A DNA stretch of 64,000 nucleotides, from contig NZ_CP079863.1 of assembly GCF_025263485.1 (NCBI RefSeq), positions 4,278,001 through 4,342,000 of the forward strand, written 5' to 3'. Shown here in pieces: positions 1 through 9,428 of the stretch (its first letter is position 1; each line of letters opens with the position of its first letter). The position numbers and the translations under genes were made by a program. The notes beneath the pieces are model-generated. The model had not been told where the DNA came from, did no database searches, and worked only from the letters and a program-made list of their open reading frames with translations. Source of the stretch: Mycobacterium sp. SMC-2 (GTDB lineage Bacteria > Actinomycetota > Actinomycetes > Mycobacteriales > Mycobacteriaceae).

Positions 1-800
1 GCCATGAAGTCGTCGGCGCTGACCCGCGAGAATTCGCTCGCACCCAGTTTGGCAAGCGCGGCCGCCTCGTCGTCGTCGGCGAGCACGCGCAGGTCGATGC
101 GCTGGGAGACGACGCCGTCCTCGACGTCGTGGACCGAATAGGCGATATCGTCGGCCCAATCCATCACCTGCGCCTCCAGGCACATCCGGCCCTCCGGCGC
201 GCCGGCGCGAACCCAGGCCGCCGGCTCGCGGTCCTCGTCGTAAAACCCGAACTTTCTTCGCCCTTCCCCAAGGCCCCTGCCGCGGTACCACGGATACTTG
301 ATGACCGCGTCCAGGGACGCGCGGGTCAGGTTCAGCCCTGCGCTATTACCTTGTTCGTCAAGCACTTTGGGCTCGAGGCTGGTCAGGATGCGGAAGTTCT
401 GTGCGTTCCCTTCGAAACCGCCATAGTTCGCGGCGACCTCATCGAGGGCGCGCTCGCCGTTGTGCCCGTAGGGCGGGTGGCCTATGTCGTGGGCCAGGCC
501 GGCCAGCTCCACCAGGTCGAGGTCGCAGCTCAAGCCGACCGCCATCCCCCGCCCGATCTGGGCGACCTCCAGCGAGTGCGTCAACCTGGTGCGCGGTGTG
601 TCCCCTTCGCGGGGCCCGACAACCTGGGTCTTGTCGGCCAGCCGGCGCAGCGCGGCGCTGTGCAGCACCCGTGCCCGGTCCCGGGCGAAGTCGGTGCGAT
701 GCTGGCCTTCGGTCCCCGGCAAACTCGCAGTCTTCGGCGCTTCGTGTACCCGCCGTTGGCGGTCGAAGTCGTCATAAGGGTCTTGCCGATTCGTGGTCAC
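1..800 (-). CDS. dgt: dGTP triphosphohydrolase (Dgt), 3' part missing
   Basis: Deoxyguanosinetriphosphate triphosphohydrolase-like HD-domain protein; the family removes triphosphate from dNTPs. Reverse-strand translation runs open from a GTG at 800 to the window edge (266 codons). It gives [17 protein letters not shown] at the N-terminus, then [18 protein letters not shown] (first HD-domain histidine) and [16 protein letters not shown] (HD pair), all hallmarks of mycobacterial Dgt. The C-terminal part lies outside the window. GTG is chosen because the protein aligns from there with Rv2344c and no nearby upstream ATG exists; no clear Shine-Dalgarno is visible. It is divergent from the TPM gene, as in M. 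tuberculosis. Confidence 0.9.
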   Translation of the reverse strand, partial: MTTNRQDPYDDFDRQRRVHEAPKTASLPGTEGQHRTDFARDRARVLHSAALRRLADKTQVVGPREGDTPRTRLTHSLEVAQIGRGMAVGLSCDLDLVELAGLAHDIGHPPYGHNGERALDEVAANYGGFEGNAQNFRILTSLEPKVLDEQGNSAGLNLTRASLDAVIKYPWYRGRGLGEGRRKFGFYDEDREPAAWVRAGAPEGRMCLEAQVMDWADDIAYSVHDVEDGVVSQRIDLRVLADDDEAAALAKLGASEFSRVSADDFM

Positions 801-889
801 CGCAGCACAGTCTGCCAGGGAATGCCGGGCGAGGGACCGCTCCGCCGCACGCCCATTTGCCCGCATCGTGGCCGGGCTAAATTGGCGTC

Positions 890-2869
890 ATGCGCATTGC
901 TCGCCTGCTAAGCGTGATCGGGACGATTCTCGCGATTGCTTTCAGCGGCGGGCTGCTGGTGGCACCCGCGGCCGGCGCGCAACCCCCGTTCCGGCTGGCG
1001 GACTACATCAGCGACAACGCGGGCGTTTTGTCCGACTCCGGCCGCGCGGCGGTCACGTCGGCGCTGGGCAAGCTGTACACGGATCGCCACATCCGGCTGT
1101 GGGTGGTCTACGTCGATGACTTCTCCGGCCAGGGCGCCGCGAGTTGGGCGCAGGCCACCATGCGCGCCAGCGATCTGGGCGACTATGACGCCCTGCTGGC
1201 CGTCGCCACCAACAGCCGGGCATACGCCTTCCTGGTGCCGTCCACCGTCAAGAGCGTCAACGCGCGCCAGGTCGATGACTTGCGGCGCAACAAGATTGAG
1301 CCCGCTTTGCACAACGGCGACTGGAGCGGCGCCGCGGTCGCGGCCGCCAATGGGCTCAACAAATCGCCGGATTCGTCGGGCCGGGTCGTCCTGCTGGTAA
1401 CACTGGCCGTCATCCTGGTCGCGCTGGCGGTTCTGTTGTTGGTGATGCAGTATCGCGGCCGGCGGCGGCGCGCGGCCGAATTGGCCGCGGCCCGGCGGGT
1501 GGACCCCACCGACTCCCAAGCGCTGGCCGCGGTCCCGCTGCTGGCCCTCGACGATTTGTCCCGCGCGCTGGTGGTCGATGTCGACAACGCCGTGCGGACG
1601 AGCTCCAACGAACTCGACCTGGCGGTCGCCGAGTTCGGTGAAGAGCGGACCCAGCCGTTTACCCAGGCCTTGAACAACGCCAAAGCCGCCCTGTCGCAAG
1701 CATTTACGGTGCGACAACGGCTGGACGACAGCACACCGGAGACGTCTGAGCAGCGTCGCGAGCTGATCACCCAGGTGGTCGTCGCGGCGGCGCGCGCGGA
1801 CCGCGAACTGGAGTCGCAGACCGAGGCGTTCGAAAATCTGCGCGACCTGGTGATCAACGCCCCGTCGCGGCTCGACGCGCTGACCCAGCAGTACGTCGAG
1901 CTCACCACCCGCATAGCCCCGTCAGAACAGCGACTGGCCGAGCTGCACGCCCAATTCGATGCTGCCGCATTGACATCGGTGTCCGGCAACGTCGCGGCGG
2001 CCAACGAGCGGCTGGCCTTCGCCGACCGCAACATCAGCGCTGCCCGGGGTTTGGCCGCCGAAGCCGTCAGCGGACGGCAGGCCGGATTGGTGGATGCCGT
2101 CCGCGCCGCCGAGTCCGCGCTCGGGCAGGCCCGTGCGCTGCTCGACTCGGTCGACAACGCCGCCAACGACATCCAGCACGCCATCGACCGGCTGCCGTCG
2201 GCCATGGCGGACGTTCAGGCGCACATCAAGCGGGCCGGCGAGCTATTGCAGAAAGCACAGCCCATCAAATCTGCTCGCACCGGCGACCTGATCGCGGCGC
2301 GCGATGCGGCCACCCGGGCCGTCGACGGTGCGCGCGCCGGAGGCTCCACCGACCCGCTGGGCGCCTTCGCCCAGTTGGTCAAGGCGGGCGCCGACCTGAA
2401 CGGTCTGCTGGTCACCCTGTCCCAGGAGCAGGCCACCGCCGAACAGCTCAATCGGTCGTACCAGCAGGCGGCGTTCAGCGCCGAGTCCCGGGTGCGCGCG
2501 GTCTCCGACTACATCGACACGCGCCGGGGCTGCGTCGGCCCGGAGGCCCGCACCCGGCTTGCCGAAGCCAGACGGCACCTGCAATCCGCGCAGGACAAGA
2601 GGGCGACGAACCCGGCCGAAGCGATCTCCCACGCCAACGCGGCGTCGACGCTGGCCGCCCAGGCGCAAGCACTGGCCAATGCCGATGTACAAGCGGCTCA
2701 GCGTGCCTACAGCCGGGGCGCGAGCAGCGACATGGGCGCGATGCTGGGCGGCATCATCATCGGCAACTTGCTCGGCGGGGCAATGCGGGGAGGGTTCGGC
2801 GGGTGGAGTCCGACATCGTTCGGCGGCTCGTCAGGCGGCGGCTTCATGGGTGGCGGCGGCCGATTCTGA
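890..2869 (+). CDS. TPM-domain membrane protein (Rv2345-like)
   Basis: Protein of 659 aa. Residues 1-30 form a signal peptide ending APAAGA. Residues 35-150 are a TPM (TLP18.3/Psb32/MOLO-1) domain, with the DYISDNAGVLS opening and a LWVVYVDDFSG strand. Residues 166-187 form one membrane helix followed by a basic RGRRRR stop-transfer. A long Ala/Arg/Glu-rich helical, probably coiled-coil, region follows (220-610), and the C-terminus is a Gly-rich tail (GGFGGW..GGGFMGGGGRF) typical of the family. The TPM domain should lie outside the membrane and the long helical part inside. Molecular function is unknown in mycobacteria; gene order next to dgt matches Rv2345. The ATG at 890 is the only start that keeps the signal peptide. 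Confidence 0.85.
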   Translation: MRIARLLSVIGTILAIAFSGGLLVAPAAGAQPPFRLADYISDNAGVLSDSGRAAVTSALGKLYTDRHIRLWVVYVDDFSGQGAASWAQATMRASDLGDYDALLAVATNSRAYAFLVPSTVKSVNARQVDDLRRNKIEPALHNGDWSGAAVAAANGLNKSPDSSGRVVLLVTLAVILVALAVLLLVMQYRGRRRRAAELAAARRVDPTDSQALAAVPLLALDDLSRALVVDVDNAVRTSSNELDLAVAEFGEERTQPFTQALNNAKAALSQAFTVRQRLDDSTPETSEQRRELITQVVVAAARADRELESQTEAFENLRDLVINAPSRLDALTQQYVELTTRIAPSEQRLAELHAQFDAAALTSVSGNVAAANERLAFADRNISAARGLAAEAVSGRQAGLVDAVRAAESALGQARALLDSVDNAANDIQHAIDRLPSAMADVQAHIKRAGELLQKAQPIKSARTGDLIAARDAATRAVDGARAGGSTDPLGAFAQLVKAGADLNGLLVTLSQEQATAEQLNRSYQQAAFSAESRVRAVSDYIDTRRGCVGPEARTRLAEARRHLQSAQDKRATNPAEAISHANAASTLAAQAQALANADVQAAQRAYSRGASSDMGAMLGGIIIGNLLGGAMRGGFGGWSPTSFGGSSGGGFMGGGGRF

Positions 2870-2892
2870 GCTCGGCCCAACACCCCCGAACG

Positions 2893-3207
2893 TCAACCGG
2901 CGGCCGGTGAATGCGGAATCACGCCTCCGCTGCGCGGTATGTCGAAGTGGGGTTCGGTTTCACCCTCCCACCGCTTCCACTCATTCCACTGGCTGGCGTC
3001 GGGGACGACCGCCGGGGCCGGCACCTCGGCCGCCGCGTCGCCGGGGTCGGCGCTCGCTTCCGGCTTCGGTGCCCAATGGTCGTAGTCATCAGGCGGGACG
3101 GCCACGCCCCATTTGAGTGGTACCGACAGGCCCCCGAGCATCCCCGACTCACCCCGAACCGCCGACACAGAGTCATCTGGTAACGGCGGAGCAAGAGGCA
3201 AAAGCAT
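2893..3207 (-). CDS. Small Trp/Pro-rich mycobacterial protein, function unknown
   Basis: Protein of 104 aa starting MLLPLAPPLPDDS, with a central GMLGGLSVPLKWGVAVPPDDYDHWAP segment and ending VIPHSPAAG. The frame is open 29 codons further upstream, but the ATG at 3207 carries a strong Shine-Dalgarno (GGAAGGGGGCAAC immediately before it), which decides the start. There is no signal peptide or membrane segment, and it is acidic with several Trp residues. The GLSVPLxWGVAVPP stretch recalls the SVP motif seen in PPE proteins, and the gene lies 150 bp downstream of a PPE gene on the same strand, so a link to PPE function or secretion is possible but unproven. I recognise it only as a conserved mycobacterial type. 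Confidence 0.65.
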   Translation of the reverse strand: MLLPLAPPLPDDSVSAVRGESGMLGGLSVPLKWGVAVPPDDYDHWAPKPEASADPGDAAAEVPAPAVVPDASQWNEWKRWEGETEPHFDIPRSGGVIPHSPAAG

Positions 3208-3358
3208 GTTGCCCCCTTCCACAGCTAATCTTCGGTCGCTGTGGCCGAACCAATTAACACCAAGCAGCCACATCGTAAGCCAAACTTGGGGCAAAAACCC
3301 GAAAAACTCCGATTTGCTTTCGCTCCCGACCAGCGCCTACGAGCGGGGTTGCCCGGCC

Positions 3359-4558
3359 CTATCCGCCTTTGGTCCGCGGCACCACCTTGGGCCGCGACTG
3401 CACCACGTGCGGGTTCTCCCCGCCGCGGCGCCCCCTCCGGTCGGTCTTGTCGTCCTCGGCGTCCCGACCCTCCAGCGCCACGGGCATCGCCGACGTCGAA
3501 CCGGCGGGCGCGGACGATCCTCCGGTCGCGATCGGGGTCGGTATCTGGGTGCCCAATGCCGGCACCGCCAGACTGGTCAGGACCGCCGGCACCGGCAGCG
3601 ACCCCTGCCAGGTCGGCGGCACCGTAATCGCCCCCACGAACCGCGCGTTGCCCAGCCCGGCGGTCGCGACGCCCAGCCCGCCGAGCGGTTGCGGCCCTAG
3701 GACCGCGCCGCCGGCGGCGTGCGGAATCTCGGCAGCCACGGTGGTGACGCCCGTCGCGGCCGGCGCCGCAGGCCCGACACTGTGCGCGAGCACCATCATG
3801 GGCGACATCAGCGCCGTCGCGGGATACATCCCGATCGGCGCCATGGCGGTCAGCGTCGTCACTGGCATCGATGAAAGTAACGACGTGACCGACGTGAACG
3901 CGGGCGAGAACGCCCCCAGCACCGACTGCAGCTGGGCAACGAATGTGGCCCCGAGCGAGGAGAACGCCCCGAGAGCCTCCGACGCCAGGTTCAGCGGCGC
4001 CGTCACCAGCCCCGCCAACCCACCCAGGCCGGCCGGCGGGACGCTGAACGCCGGCAACGTCGACGCCACCGTCTGCGCCCCGGCGTGGTAGCCCACCATC
4101 GCGGCCACGTCCTGGGCCCACATTTCCATGTACTCGATTTCGGTCATCGCGATCGCCGGGGTGTTCTGACCGAAGAAGTTCGTCGCGATCAGCGCGACCA
4201 GCCGGATGCGATTCGCCAGCACCTCCGGGGTGGGCACCGTCGCCATGAACGCCGCCTCATAGGCCGTCGCCGCCGCAGTGGCCTGCGCTGCGGCCATCTC
4301 GGCTTGTCCCGCGGCCGAGATCAGCCATTGCAGATACGGCGTCGCAGCCGCCACCATCGCCTCCGACGACGGACCGGTCCACGGACCCGCGGCGACTCCC
4401 GTCACAACCGACTCGAACGAGGCCGCGGCGGCCGCCAGATCCGCCGCCAGCGCCTCCCAGGCCGAGGCCGCCGTCAACAACGGACCGGGCCCCGCGCCGC
4501 CGTACATGAGCGCAGAGTTGATCTCGGGGGGGAAGAAGAGAAAAGCTGGAATCATCAC
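3359..4558 (-). CDS. PPE family protein
   Basis: Protein of 399 aa. The Pro-Pro-Glu signature is at residues 10-12, a WxG turn (GPWTG) at about residue 59, and the helical PPE domain covers about 170 residues with EYMEMWAQDVAAM near its end. An Ala/Gly/Pro/Thr-rich variable half follows, containing AITVPPTWQGSLP, a variant of the GxxSVPxxW motif, which suggests the PPE-SVP subgroup. It ends in a basic Arg/Lys-rich tail. PPE proteins are ESX (type VII) substrates, normally paired with a PE protein, but no PE gene is adjacent. The start is ambiguous between GTG at 4558 and the adjacent ATG at 4555; GGTTGGGG lies just upstream. The position between the Rv2345 homologue and glyS corresponds to the PPE38-PPE40 region of M. 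tuberculosis. Confidence 0.9.
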   Translation of the reverse strand: MMIPAFLFFPPEINSALMYGGAGPGPLLTAASAWEALAADLAAAAASFESVVTGVAAGPWTGPSSEAMVAAATPYLQWLISAAGQAEMAAAQATAAATAYEAAFMATVPTPEVLANRIRLVALIATNFFGQNTPAIAMTEIEYMEMWAQDVAAMVGYHAGAQTVASTLPAFSVPPAGLGGLAGLVTAPLNLASEALGAFSSLGATFVAQLQSVLGAFSPAFTSVTSLLSSMPVTTLTAMAPIGMYPATALMSPMMVLAHSVGPAAPAATGVTTVAAEIPHAAGGAVLGPQPLGGLGVATAGLGNARFVGAITVPPTWQGSLPVPAVLTSLAVPALGTQIPTPIATGGSSAPAGSTSAMPVALEGRDAEDDKTDRRGRRGGENPHVVQSRPKVVPRTKGG

Positions 4559-4776
4559 ATCCCCAACCCGCCGACCGCGTCAACGGCACCTACACCCACA
4601 CGAACCGACACCCACCCCCGGCCACTAGATACGTGAGCAACATTCGCCTTAAGAGCCTAGGCCAATCGGCTACCCAGAACTGGATTTTTACGAAACGTTT
4701 AATTACGCCGTGGCGGGGTGTCGACCTCGATCAACCAGGCAAGTCCGCCCCTGTACGCGGCCGCTACCGGTGGCGG

Positions 4777-6186
4777 CTAGCAACCCTTGAGCCGGGCGGC
4801 GAGATAGTCGCAGACGGCGTTCATCGCGACCCGCTCCTGCGTCATGTCGTCGCGCCGGCGCACGGTGACGGCGTTGTCCTCGAGTGAATCGAAATCCACC
4901 GTCACACAGAACGGCGTCCCCACCTCGTCCTGGCGGCGGTAGCGCCGCCCGATGGCGCCCGCGTCGTCGAAATCGATGTTCCAGCAGGTGCGCAACTCCG
5001 CGGCCAGGTCGCGAGCCTTTGGACTCAGGTCGGCGTGCCGGGACAGCGGCAGCACCGCGGCCTTGACCGGGGCCAACCGCGGGTCCAGGCGGAGCAGCGT
5101 GCGCTTCTCCATCACACCCTTGGCGTTGGGGGCCTGGTCCTCGGTGTAGGCATCGATCAAGAACGCCATGAACGACCGGGTCAGGCCAGCTGCGGGTTCG
5201 ATGACGTAGGGGGTGTACCGCGTGTCGGTGACTTGGTCGTAGTACGACAGGTCGACACCGGAATGCTTTGCGTGCGTTGACAAGTCGAAGTCAGTTCGGT
5301 TGGCGACGCCTTCCAGTTCCCCCCACGGGTTGCCGGCGAAGCCGAACTTGTACTCGATGTCGACGGTGCGATCGGAGTAGTGGGAAAGCTTGTCCGCGGG
5401 GTGCTCGAACAGGCGCAGATTCTCCGGGTTGATACCCAGCTCGACATACCATTGCAGCCGGGTGTCGATCCAATACTGGTGCCATTCCTTCGCGGTCGAC
5501 GGCTCCACGAAGAACTCCATTTCCATTTGTTCGAACTCGCGGGTTCGGAAAATGAAGTTGCCGGGCGTGATCTCGTTGCGAAAGCTCTTGCCGATCTGGC
5601 CGATACCGAACGGTGGCTTCTTGCGCGCGGTGGTGACCACGTTGGCGAAGTTGACGAAGATGCCCTGCGCGGTCTCGGGACGCAGATAGTGCAGGCCCTC
5701 CTCGCTCTCGATCGGCCCGAGGTAGGTCTTGAGCATCATGTTGAACTCACGCGGCTCCGTCCACTGCCCCTTGGTGCCGCAATCCGGGCAGACGATCTCG
5801 GTCATCGGCACCGACCCGGGGTCGTCGATCCCCGCCTTGGCCGCTTTCTTAGCTAGATAGGCCTCCTGCATGTGGTCCTGGCGATGCCGGTGGTGGCAGT
5901 TCAGGCACTCGACCAGCGGGTCGTGGAAGACCTCGACATGGCCGGAGGCCACCCACACCTGCCGCGGCAGGATGATCGACGAGTCGATGCCCACGACGTC
6001 GTCGCGCCCGGTGACCACCGAGCGCCACCACTGCCGTTTGATGTTCTCCTTGAGTTCCACCCCCAGCGGGCCGTAGTCCCACGCCGACCGGGTACCGCCG
6101 TAAATCTCACCCGAGGGAAAGACGAAGCCGCGCCGCTTGGCAAGGTTGACTACGGTGTCGATGACGGACGCCACGGGGTGGTGCAC
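4777..6186 (-). CDS. glyS: Glycyl-tRNA synthetase
   Basis: Class II glycyl-tRNA synthetase, alpha2 type, 469 aa. It charges tRNA-Gly. Visible motifs include [29 protein letters not shown], the motif-2 region [26 protein letters not shown], and the C-terminal anticodon-binding domain ([13 protein letters not shown]). A CLNC..CPDCG four-cysteine arrangement (about residues 93-148) looks like an intact zinc ribbon. The frame is open upstream to 6279, but homologues begin (V/M)[19 protein letters not shown], so GTG at 6186 is chosen; GGAAAGGGA abuts it. It is divergent from smtB-zur, as in M. tuberculosis Rv2357c-Rv2359. Confidence 0.95.
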   Translation of the reverse strand: MHHPVASVIDTVVNLAKRRGFVFPSGEIYGGTRSAWDYGPLGVELKENIKRQWWRSVVTGRDDVVGIDSSIILPRQVWVASGHVEVFHDPLVECLNCHHRHRQDHMQEAYLAKKAAKAGIDDPGSVPMTEIVCPDCGTKGQWTEPREFNMMLKTYLGPIESEEGLHYLRPETAQGIFVNFANVVTTARKKPPFGIGQIGKSFRNEITPGNFIFRTREFEQMEMEFFVEPSTAKEWHQYWIDTRLQWYVELGINPENLRLFEHPADKLSHYSDRTVDIEYKFGFAGNPWGELEGVANRTDFDLSTHAKHSGVDLSYYDQVTDTRYTPYVIEPAAGLTRSFMAFLIDAYTEDQAPNAKGVMEKRTLLRLDPRLAPVKAAVLPLSRHADLSPKARDLAAELRTCWNIDFDDAGAIGRRYRRQDEVGTPFCVTVDFDSLEDNAVTVRRRDDMTQERVAMNAVCDYLAARLKGC

Positions 6187-6275
6187 TCCCTTTCCGGGTT
6201 TGGGCAAGCACACGCGGCAGTGAACCGCCGTGCGCAGAGCAGTAGTCATGGTAACGATCACCGCCGCGGTCTTTG

Positions 6276-6295
6276 ACATGCGTCATCATGCATGT
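6276..6295. promoter_or_regulatory. Inverted repeat, likely SmtB operator
   Basis: ACATGC (6276-6281), 8-bp spacer, GCATGT (6290-6295): a perfect 6-8-6 inverted repeat. It is flanked by TG on the left and GACA on the right, so the symmetry extends imperfectly. It lies about 85 bp upstream of smtB and 90 bp upstream of glyS, in the divergent promoter region. ArsR/SmtB repressors bind such repeats and autoregulate, so binding by the adjacent SmtB is the natural inference. Confidence 0.5.
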
Positions 6296-6379
6296 GACAG
6301 TGGAAGTCGGCCGCTCGCGATGCCTCACGGCGGGCGTCCCACCACTACCTGGCACTTCTCGAGGTGATGACTCTCTCCC

Positions 6380-6790
6380 ATGGCGATGTCCTCCTCTCCG
6401 CCTTCCTCGATGCCGGCCGCCGCCGCTGGTGACATGAGCGTGGTAGCCCACGAGCACGGCGGAACCGGGTCCGGCGCGCCGGCCGCCTACCCCGTGCCGC
6501 CGGCGCGGGAGATCCTCGACGCGGCCGGCGAGTTGCTGCGCGCGCTGGCCGCACCCGTGCGGATCGCGATCGTGCTGCAGCTGCACGAATCCCACCGCTG
6601 CGTGCACGAGCTGGTCGACGCGCTCGGCGTGCCGCAGCCGCTGGTCAGCCAGCACCTGAAGATTCTCAAGGCGGCCGGCGTGGTCGCCGGTGAGCGATCC
6701 GGCCGCGAGGTGCTGTACCGGCTCGCCGACCATCACCTGGCGCACATCGTCGTGGACGCGGTCGCCCACGCGGGCGAGGACACCGCATGA
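6380..6790 (+). CDS. smtB: ArsR-family zinc-responsive repressor SmtB
   Basis: Protein of 136 aa, ArsR/SmtB winged helix. The N-terminal 40 residues are low-complexity (Pro/Ala/Ser, with HEHGG). Then come LLRALAAPVRIAIVLQL, the recognition helix VPQPLVSQHLKILKAAGVV, the wing ERSGREVLYRL, and a last helix DHHLAHIVVDAVAHAGED carrying the Asp/His residues expected for an alpha5 zinc site. No Cys metal site (alpha3N) is present. It should repress the smtB-zur operon and dissociate on zinc. Its stop overlaps the zur ATG by 4 nt (ATGA), so the two are translationally coupled. The ATG at 6380 lies 12 nt after GAGGTGA. Confidence 0.93.
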   Translation: MAMSSSPPSSMPAAAAGDMSVVAHEHGGTGSGAPAAYPVPPAREILDAAGELLRALAAPVRIAIVLQLHESHRCVHELVDALGVPQPLVSQHLKILKAAGVVAGERSGREVLYRLADHHLAHIVVDAVAHAGEDTA

Positions 6791-7179
6791 CGGGCGCGAC
6801 CGTCCGGTCGACCCGTCAGCGGGCGGCCATATCCACCCTGATGGACACCCTCGACGACTTCCGCTCGGCGCAGGAGCTGCACGACGAGCTGCGCCGGCGC
6901 GGCGAGAACATCGGGCTGACCACCGTCTACCGGACGCTGCAGTCGATGGCGGCGGCGGGAATGGTCGACACGCTGCGCACCGACACCGGCGAGTCGGTCT
7001 ACCGCAGGTGCTCCGAGCACCATCATCACCATCTGGTCTGTCGCAGTTGCGGTTCCACCATCGAGGTCGGCGACCACGAGGTCGAGGAGTGGGCCGCGCA
7101 AGTCGCCGCCAAGCACGGCTATTCCGACGTCAGCCACACCATCGAGATCTTCGGCACCTGCCGACAATGTAGGAGCTGA
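6787..7179 (+). CDS. zur: Zinc uptake regulator Zur (FurB)
   Basis: Fur-family regulator, 130 aa. The DNA-binding domain includes TRQRAAISTLMDTLDDFRSAQELHDEL and GLTTVYRTLQSMAAAGMVD. The C-terminal metal-binding domain has the HHHHHLVCRSCG cluster and a terminal CRQC; the two CxxC pairs form the structural zinc site of Fur proteins. In mycobacteria Zur with zinc represses uptake and alternative ribosomal-protein genes. Co-transcribed with smtB, so zinc entering through SmtB derepression raises Zur. Ends 76 bp before the convergent Rv2360c-like gene. Confidence 0.95.
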   Translation: MTGATVRSTRQRAAISTLMDTLDDFRSAQELHDELRRRGENIGLTTVYRTLQSMAAAGMVDTLRTDTGESVYRRCSEHHHHHLVCRSCGSTIEVGDHEVEEWAAQVAAKHGYSDVSHTIEIFGTCRQCRS

Positions 7180-7254
7180 CCCCCGCGAAATCGACGCTAC
7201 GGCGACACCTTCCCGTGCGCGCTGCAGTCGATCCCGTCGATGCCGACGCCGCAT

Positions 7255-7683
7255 TCACGGCGTCAGCGTGCGACTCATCCCGGCGCCCGCATCCAGCACC
7301 AGCAGTATCAGGGTGCGCAGGGCGTCGTCGGTCAGCCCCGCGCCGGGAAAGTTGTAGCGCAGGATCACGTCGGCGCTCTTGGCCGCACCCTTGCCCGAGT
7401 TGCGTTGCACTGCCTTGTCGTTGATCTTCTCGACGAGCGTGACGGTGCCGAAGTTGCTAGAGCGGGCCTGCTTGGCGACCTGATCGCTGACCTTCTTGGT
7501 CAGCGGCAGATCCCACGCCACCACCTGGGTGAGCGACACCAGATCCAGGTCTTCAGCGATGTTCACCACCCGCAACGAGGCGATGGTCCCGGCGTGGCGC
7601 ACCGTCAGCGCCCCGTCGGGCTCCTCCTCGACCCGGAGGACTTCGCCGAGCACCGACGCCAGGCGCTCTTGCAGTGATGGCAT
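7255..7683 (-). CDS. Conserved protein, Rv2360c-like
   Basis: Protein of 142 aa beginning [16 protein letters not shown]. No catalytic motif, signal peptide or membrane helix is visible. The fold looks mixed alpha/beta (RVEEEPDGALTVRHAGTIA; a central DLDLVSLTQVVAWDLPLT), and YNFPGAG precedes a hydrophobic C-terminal helix. The frame extends to 7737, but the ATG at 7681-7683 overlaps the uppS stop (TAATG) and matches the size of Rv2360c, so it is preferred. It is translationally coupled behind uppS and recO. Function unknown. Confidence 0.8.
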   Translation of the reverse strand: MPSLQERLASVLGEVLRVEEEPDGALTVRHAGTIASLRVVNIAEDLDLVSLTQVVAWDLPLTKKVSDQVAKQARSSNFGTVTLVEKINDKAVQRNSGKGAAKSADVILRYNFPGAGLTDDALRTLILLVLDAGAGMSRTLTP

Positions 7684-8576
7684 TAGGCACTCCCGAACCT
7701 TCGATTGCGAGAAGCGTATTCCTCGCAGGCCGCCCACAGGTCACGGCGGTCATAGTCGGGCCATAGTTTGTCCTGGAAGATGTACTCCGCGTAGGCCGCC
7801 TGCCACAGCATGAAATTGCTGGAGCGCTGCTCCCCGGAGCTCCGCAGAAAGAGGTCCACGTCCGGGATGTCGGGCCGCTGCAGGTGCTGCGCCACCGTCG
7901 ACTCGGTGATGCGCTCCGGATTCAGCCGGCCGGCGGCGGCCAAGCGCGCGATTTCCTTTGTGGCGTCGGCGATTTCGGCGCGGCCCCCGTAGTTGACGCA
8001 GTAGTTGACCGTGATGACGTCGTTGTCCTTCGTCATCTCTTCCGCGATCGCCAATTCATTGATCACGCTGCGCCACAGGCGTGGACGCGAGCCCACCCAG
8101 CGGATCTTGACCCCTATCGTCTTGAGGTTCACCCGGCGCATGCGCACCACATCGCGGTTGAAGCCCATGAGGAACCGGACTTCCTCGGGGGAACGCTTCC
8201 AGTTTTCGGTGGAGAAGGCGTAGAGGCTGAGCCACTTGATCCCGATTTCTATTGCGCCACAGACGATATCGATGACGACCGCCTCGCCCGCTTTATGGCC
8301 GTCGGTACGAGTCAGCCCACGTTGGGTGGCCCAGCGGCCGTTGCCGTCCATCACGATCGCCACATGGTTGGGCAATCGATCGGCCGGGATGCGGGGCGCT
8401 ACCGCTTTCGAGATGTGCTGTGGTGGCCGGCTCGGGCCGCCGCCGGGAGGCGCCGGCAACTCGGGGAACACCACCGGCCAGGTCGACCTGTCGGGGAAGC
8501 TCGGATAGTCGTCGGGGGCGGGAGGCAGCTGCGGGAAGACGGTGGACGCCAGCTTCCGCTCGGCCTTCTTAGCCAC
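7683..8576 (-). CDS. uppS: Long-chain cis-prenyl (decaprenyl) diphosphate synthase
   Basis: Cis-prenyltransferase of 297 aa, equivalent to Rv2361c, which makes decaprenyl diphosphate, the lipid carrier for peptidoglycan, arabinogalactan and lipoarabinomannan. The catalytic [12 protein letters not shown] segment places the essential Asp at residue 77. GHKAGEAV, the [12 protein letters not shown] region and the C-terminal [24 protein letters not shown] substrate-binding segment are intact. The N-terminal 60 residues are a Pro-rich extension usual for the mycobacterial enzyme. It overlaps recO by 8 nt upstream and the Rv2360c-like gene downstream. Confidence 0.95.
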   Translation of the reverse strand: MAKKAERKLASTVFPQLPPAPDDYPSFPDRSTWPVVFPELPAPPGGGPSRPPQHISKAVAPRIPADRLPNHVAIVMDGNGRWATQRGLTRTDGHKAGEAVVIDIVCGAIEIGIKWLSLYAFSTENWKRSPEEVRFLMGFNRDVVRMRRVNLKTIGVKIRWVGSRPRLWRSVINELAIAEEMTKDNDVITVNYCVNYGGRAEIADATKEIARLAAAGRLNPERITESTVAQHLQRPDIPDVDLFLRSSGEQRSSNFMLWQAAYAEYIFQDKLWPDYDRRDLWAACEEYASRNRRFGSA

Positions 8577-9366
8577 AGTCCAAATCCTGCTCGATCAGCG
8601 CGGCGCGCCGTTCGGCGATGGTGCGGTCGACGTGATACGTCCGTTCCACCAGTGGCAACGTTTTGAGCTGCCGTTCCAGATGCCATTGCAGGTGCGCGGC
8701 CACCAGCCCGCTGACGTAGCTGCGATGCGCTTGTTGGGCCTGTTCGGCGAACTCCCAGTCGCCGTCGTGCAGCGCGGACATCAGGTCCAGCACACCCGGC
8801 GGCGGTGTCGTCGAACCGGCCGGACGACAGTGTGCACAGACGCTCCCCCCGGCGCCGACGTGAAACGCCCGATGCGGCCCCGGTGTGGCGCACCGGGCAC
8901 ACTCGGTCAGCGACGGTGCCCATCCGGCGATGCCCATGGCGCGCAGCAGGTAGGCGTCCAGCAGCAGGTCCCGGGACCGGCGGCCGTCGGCCACCGCCCG
9001 CAGCGCACTCACCGTGAGCCGGTGCAGGGCCGGGGCGGGGGCCCGCTCCTCACCGGCGAGGCGTTCGGCGGTTTCCAGCATCGCGCACCCGCAGGTGTAG
9101 CGGCCGTAGTCGCTGACGATGTCGGTGGCGAACGCGTCAATCGAGACCACCTGGGTGACGATGTCGAGATTGCGGCCGGGATGCAGTTGCGCGTCGACGT
9201 GCGCGAACGGCTCCAGCCGTGCGCCGAATTTGCTGCGGGTGCGACGAACACCCTTCGCCACCGCCCGAACCAGCCCGTGATCGCGGGTTAGCAGGGTGAC
9301 GATCCGGTCGGCTTCGCCGAGCTTGTGCTGGCGCAACACCACCGCCCGGTCTCGATATAGCCGCAT
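8569..9366 (-). CDS. recO: DNA repair protein RecO
   Basis: RecO, 265 aa, acting with RecR to load RecA on SSB-coated DNA. The N-terminal OB fold starts [31 protein letters not shown]. The helical part follows, with a zinc motif CARC..(about 20 residues)..CAHC. The frame is open 43 codons upstream, but ATG at 9366 gives the canonical RecO N-terminus. It is the first gene of the recO-uppS-Rv2360c-like overlapping run and is divergent from the amidase gene. Confidence 0.94.
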   Translation of the reverse strand: MRLYRDRAVVLRQHKLGEADRIVTLLTRDHGLVRAVAKGVRRTRSKFGARLEPFAHVDAQLHPGRNLDIVTQVVSIDAFATDIVSDYGRYTCGCAMLETAERLAGEERAPAPALHRLTVSALRAVADGRRSRDLLLDAYLLRAMGIAGWAPSLTECARCATPGPHRAFHVGAGGSVCAHCRPAGSTTPPPGVLDLMSALHDGDWEFAEQAQQAHRSYVSGLVAAHLQWHLERQLKTLPLVERTYHVDRTIAERRAALIEQDLDCG

Positions 9367-9428
9367 CACAACAGTTTTGCACCCCGCCGCGACAATGCTG
9401 GTATCCGCGCCGGTTAGTCTCGTACCCC

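Noticed and set aside
129..911. 260-aa plus-strand open frame at the left edge
   Set aside because: Shadow of the dgt coding strand; the reverse translation gives clear HD-domain Dgt motifs, while this one resembles nothing.
6187..6279. 31-codon N-terminal extension of GlyS
   Set aside because: It crosses the smtB operator region and is absent from homologues, which begin (V/M)HHPVA.
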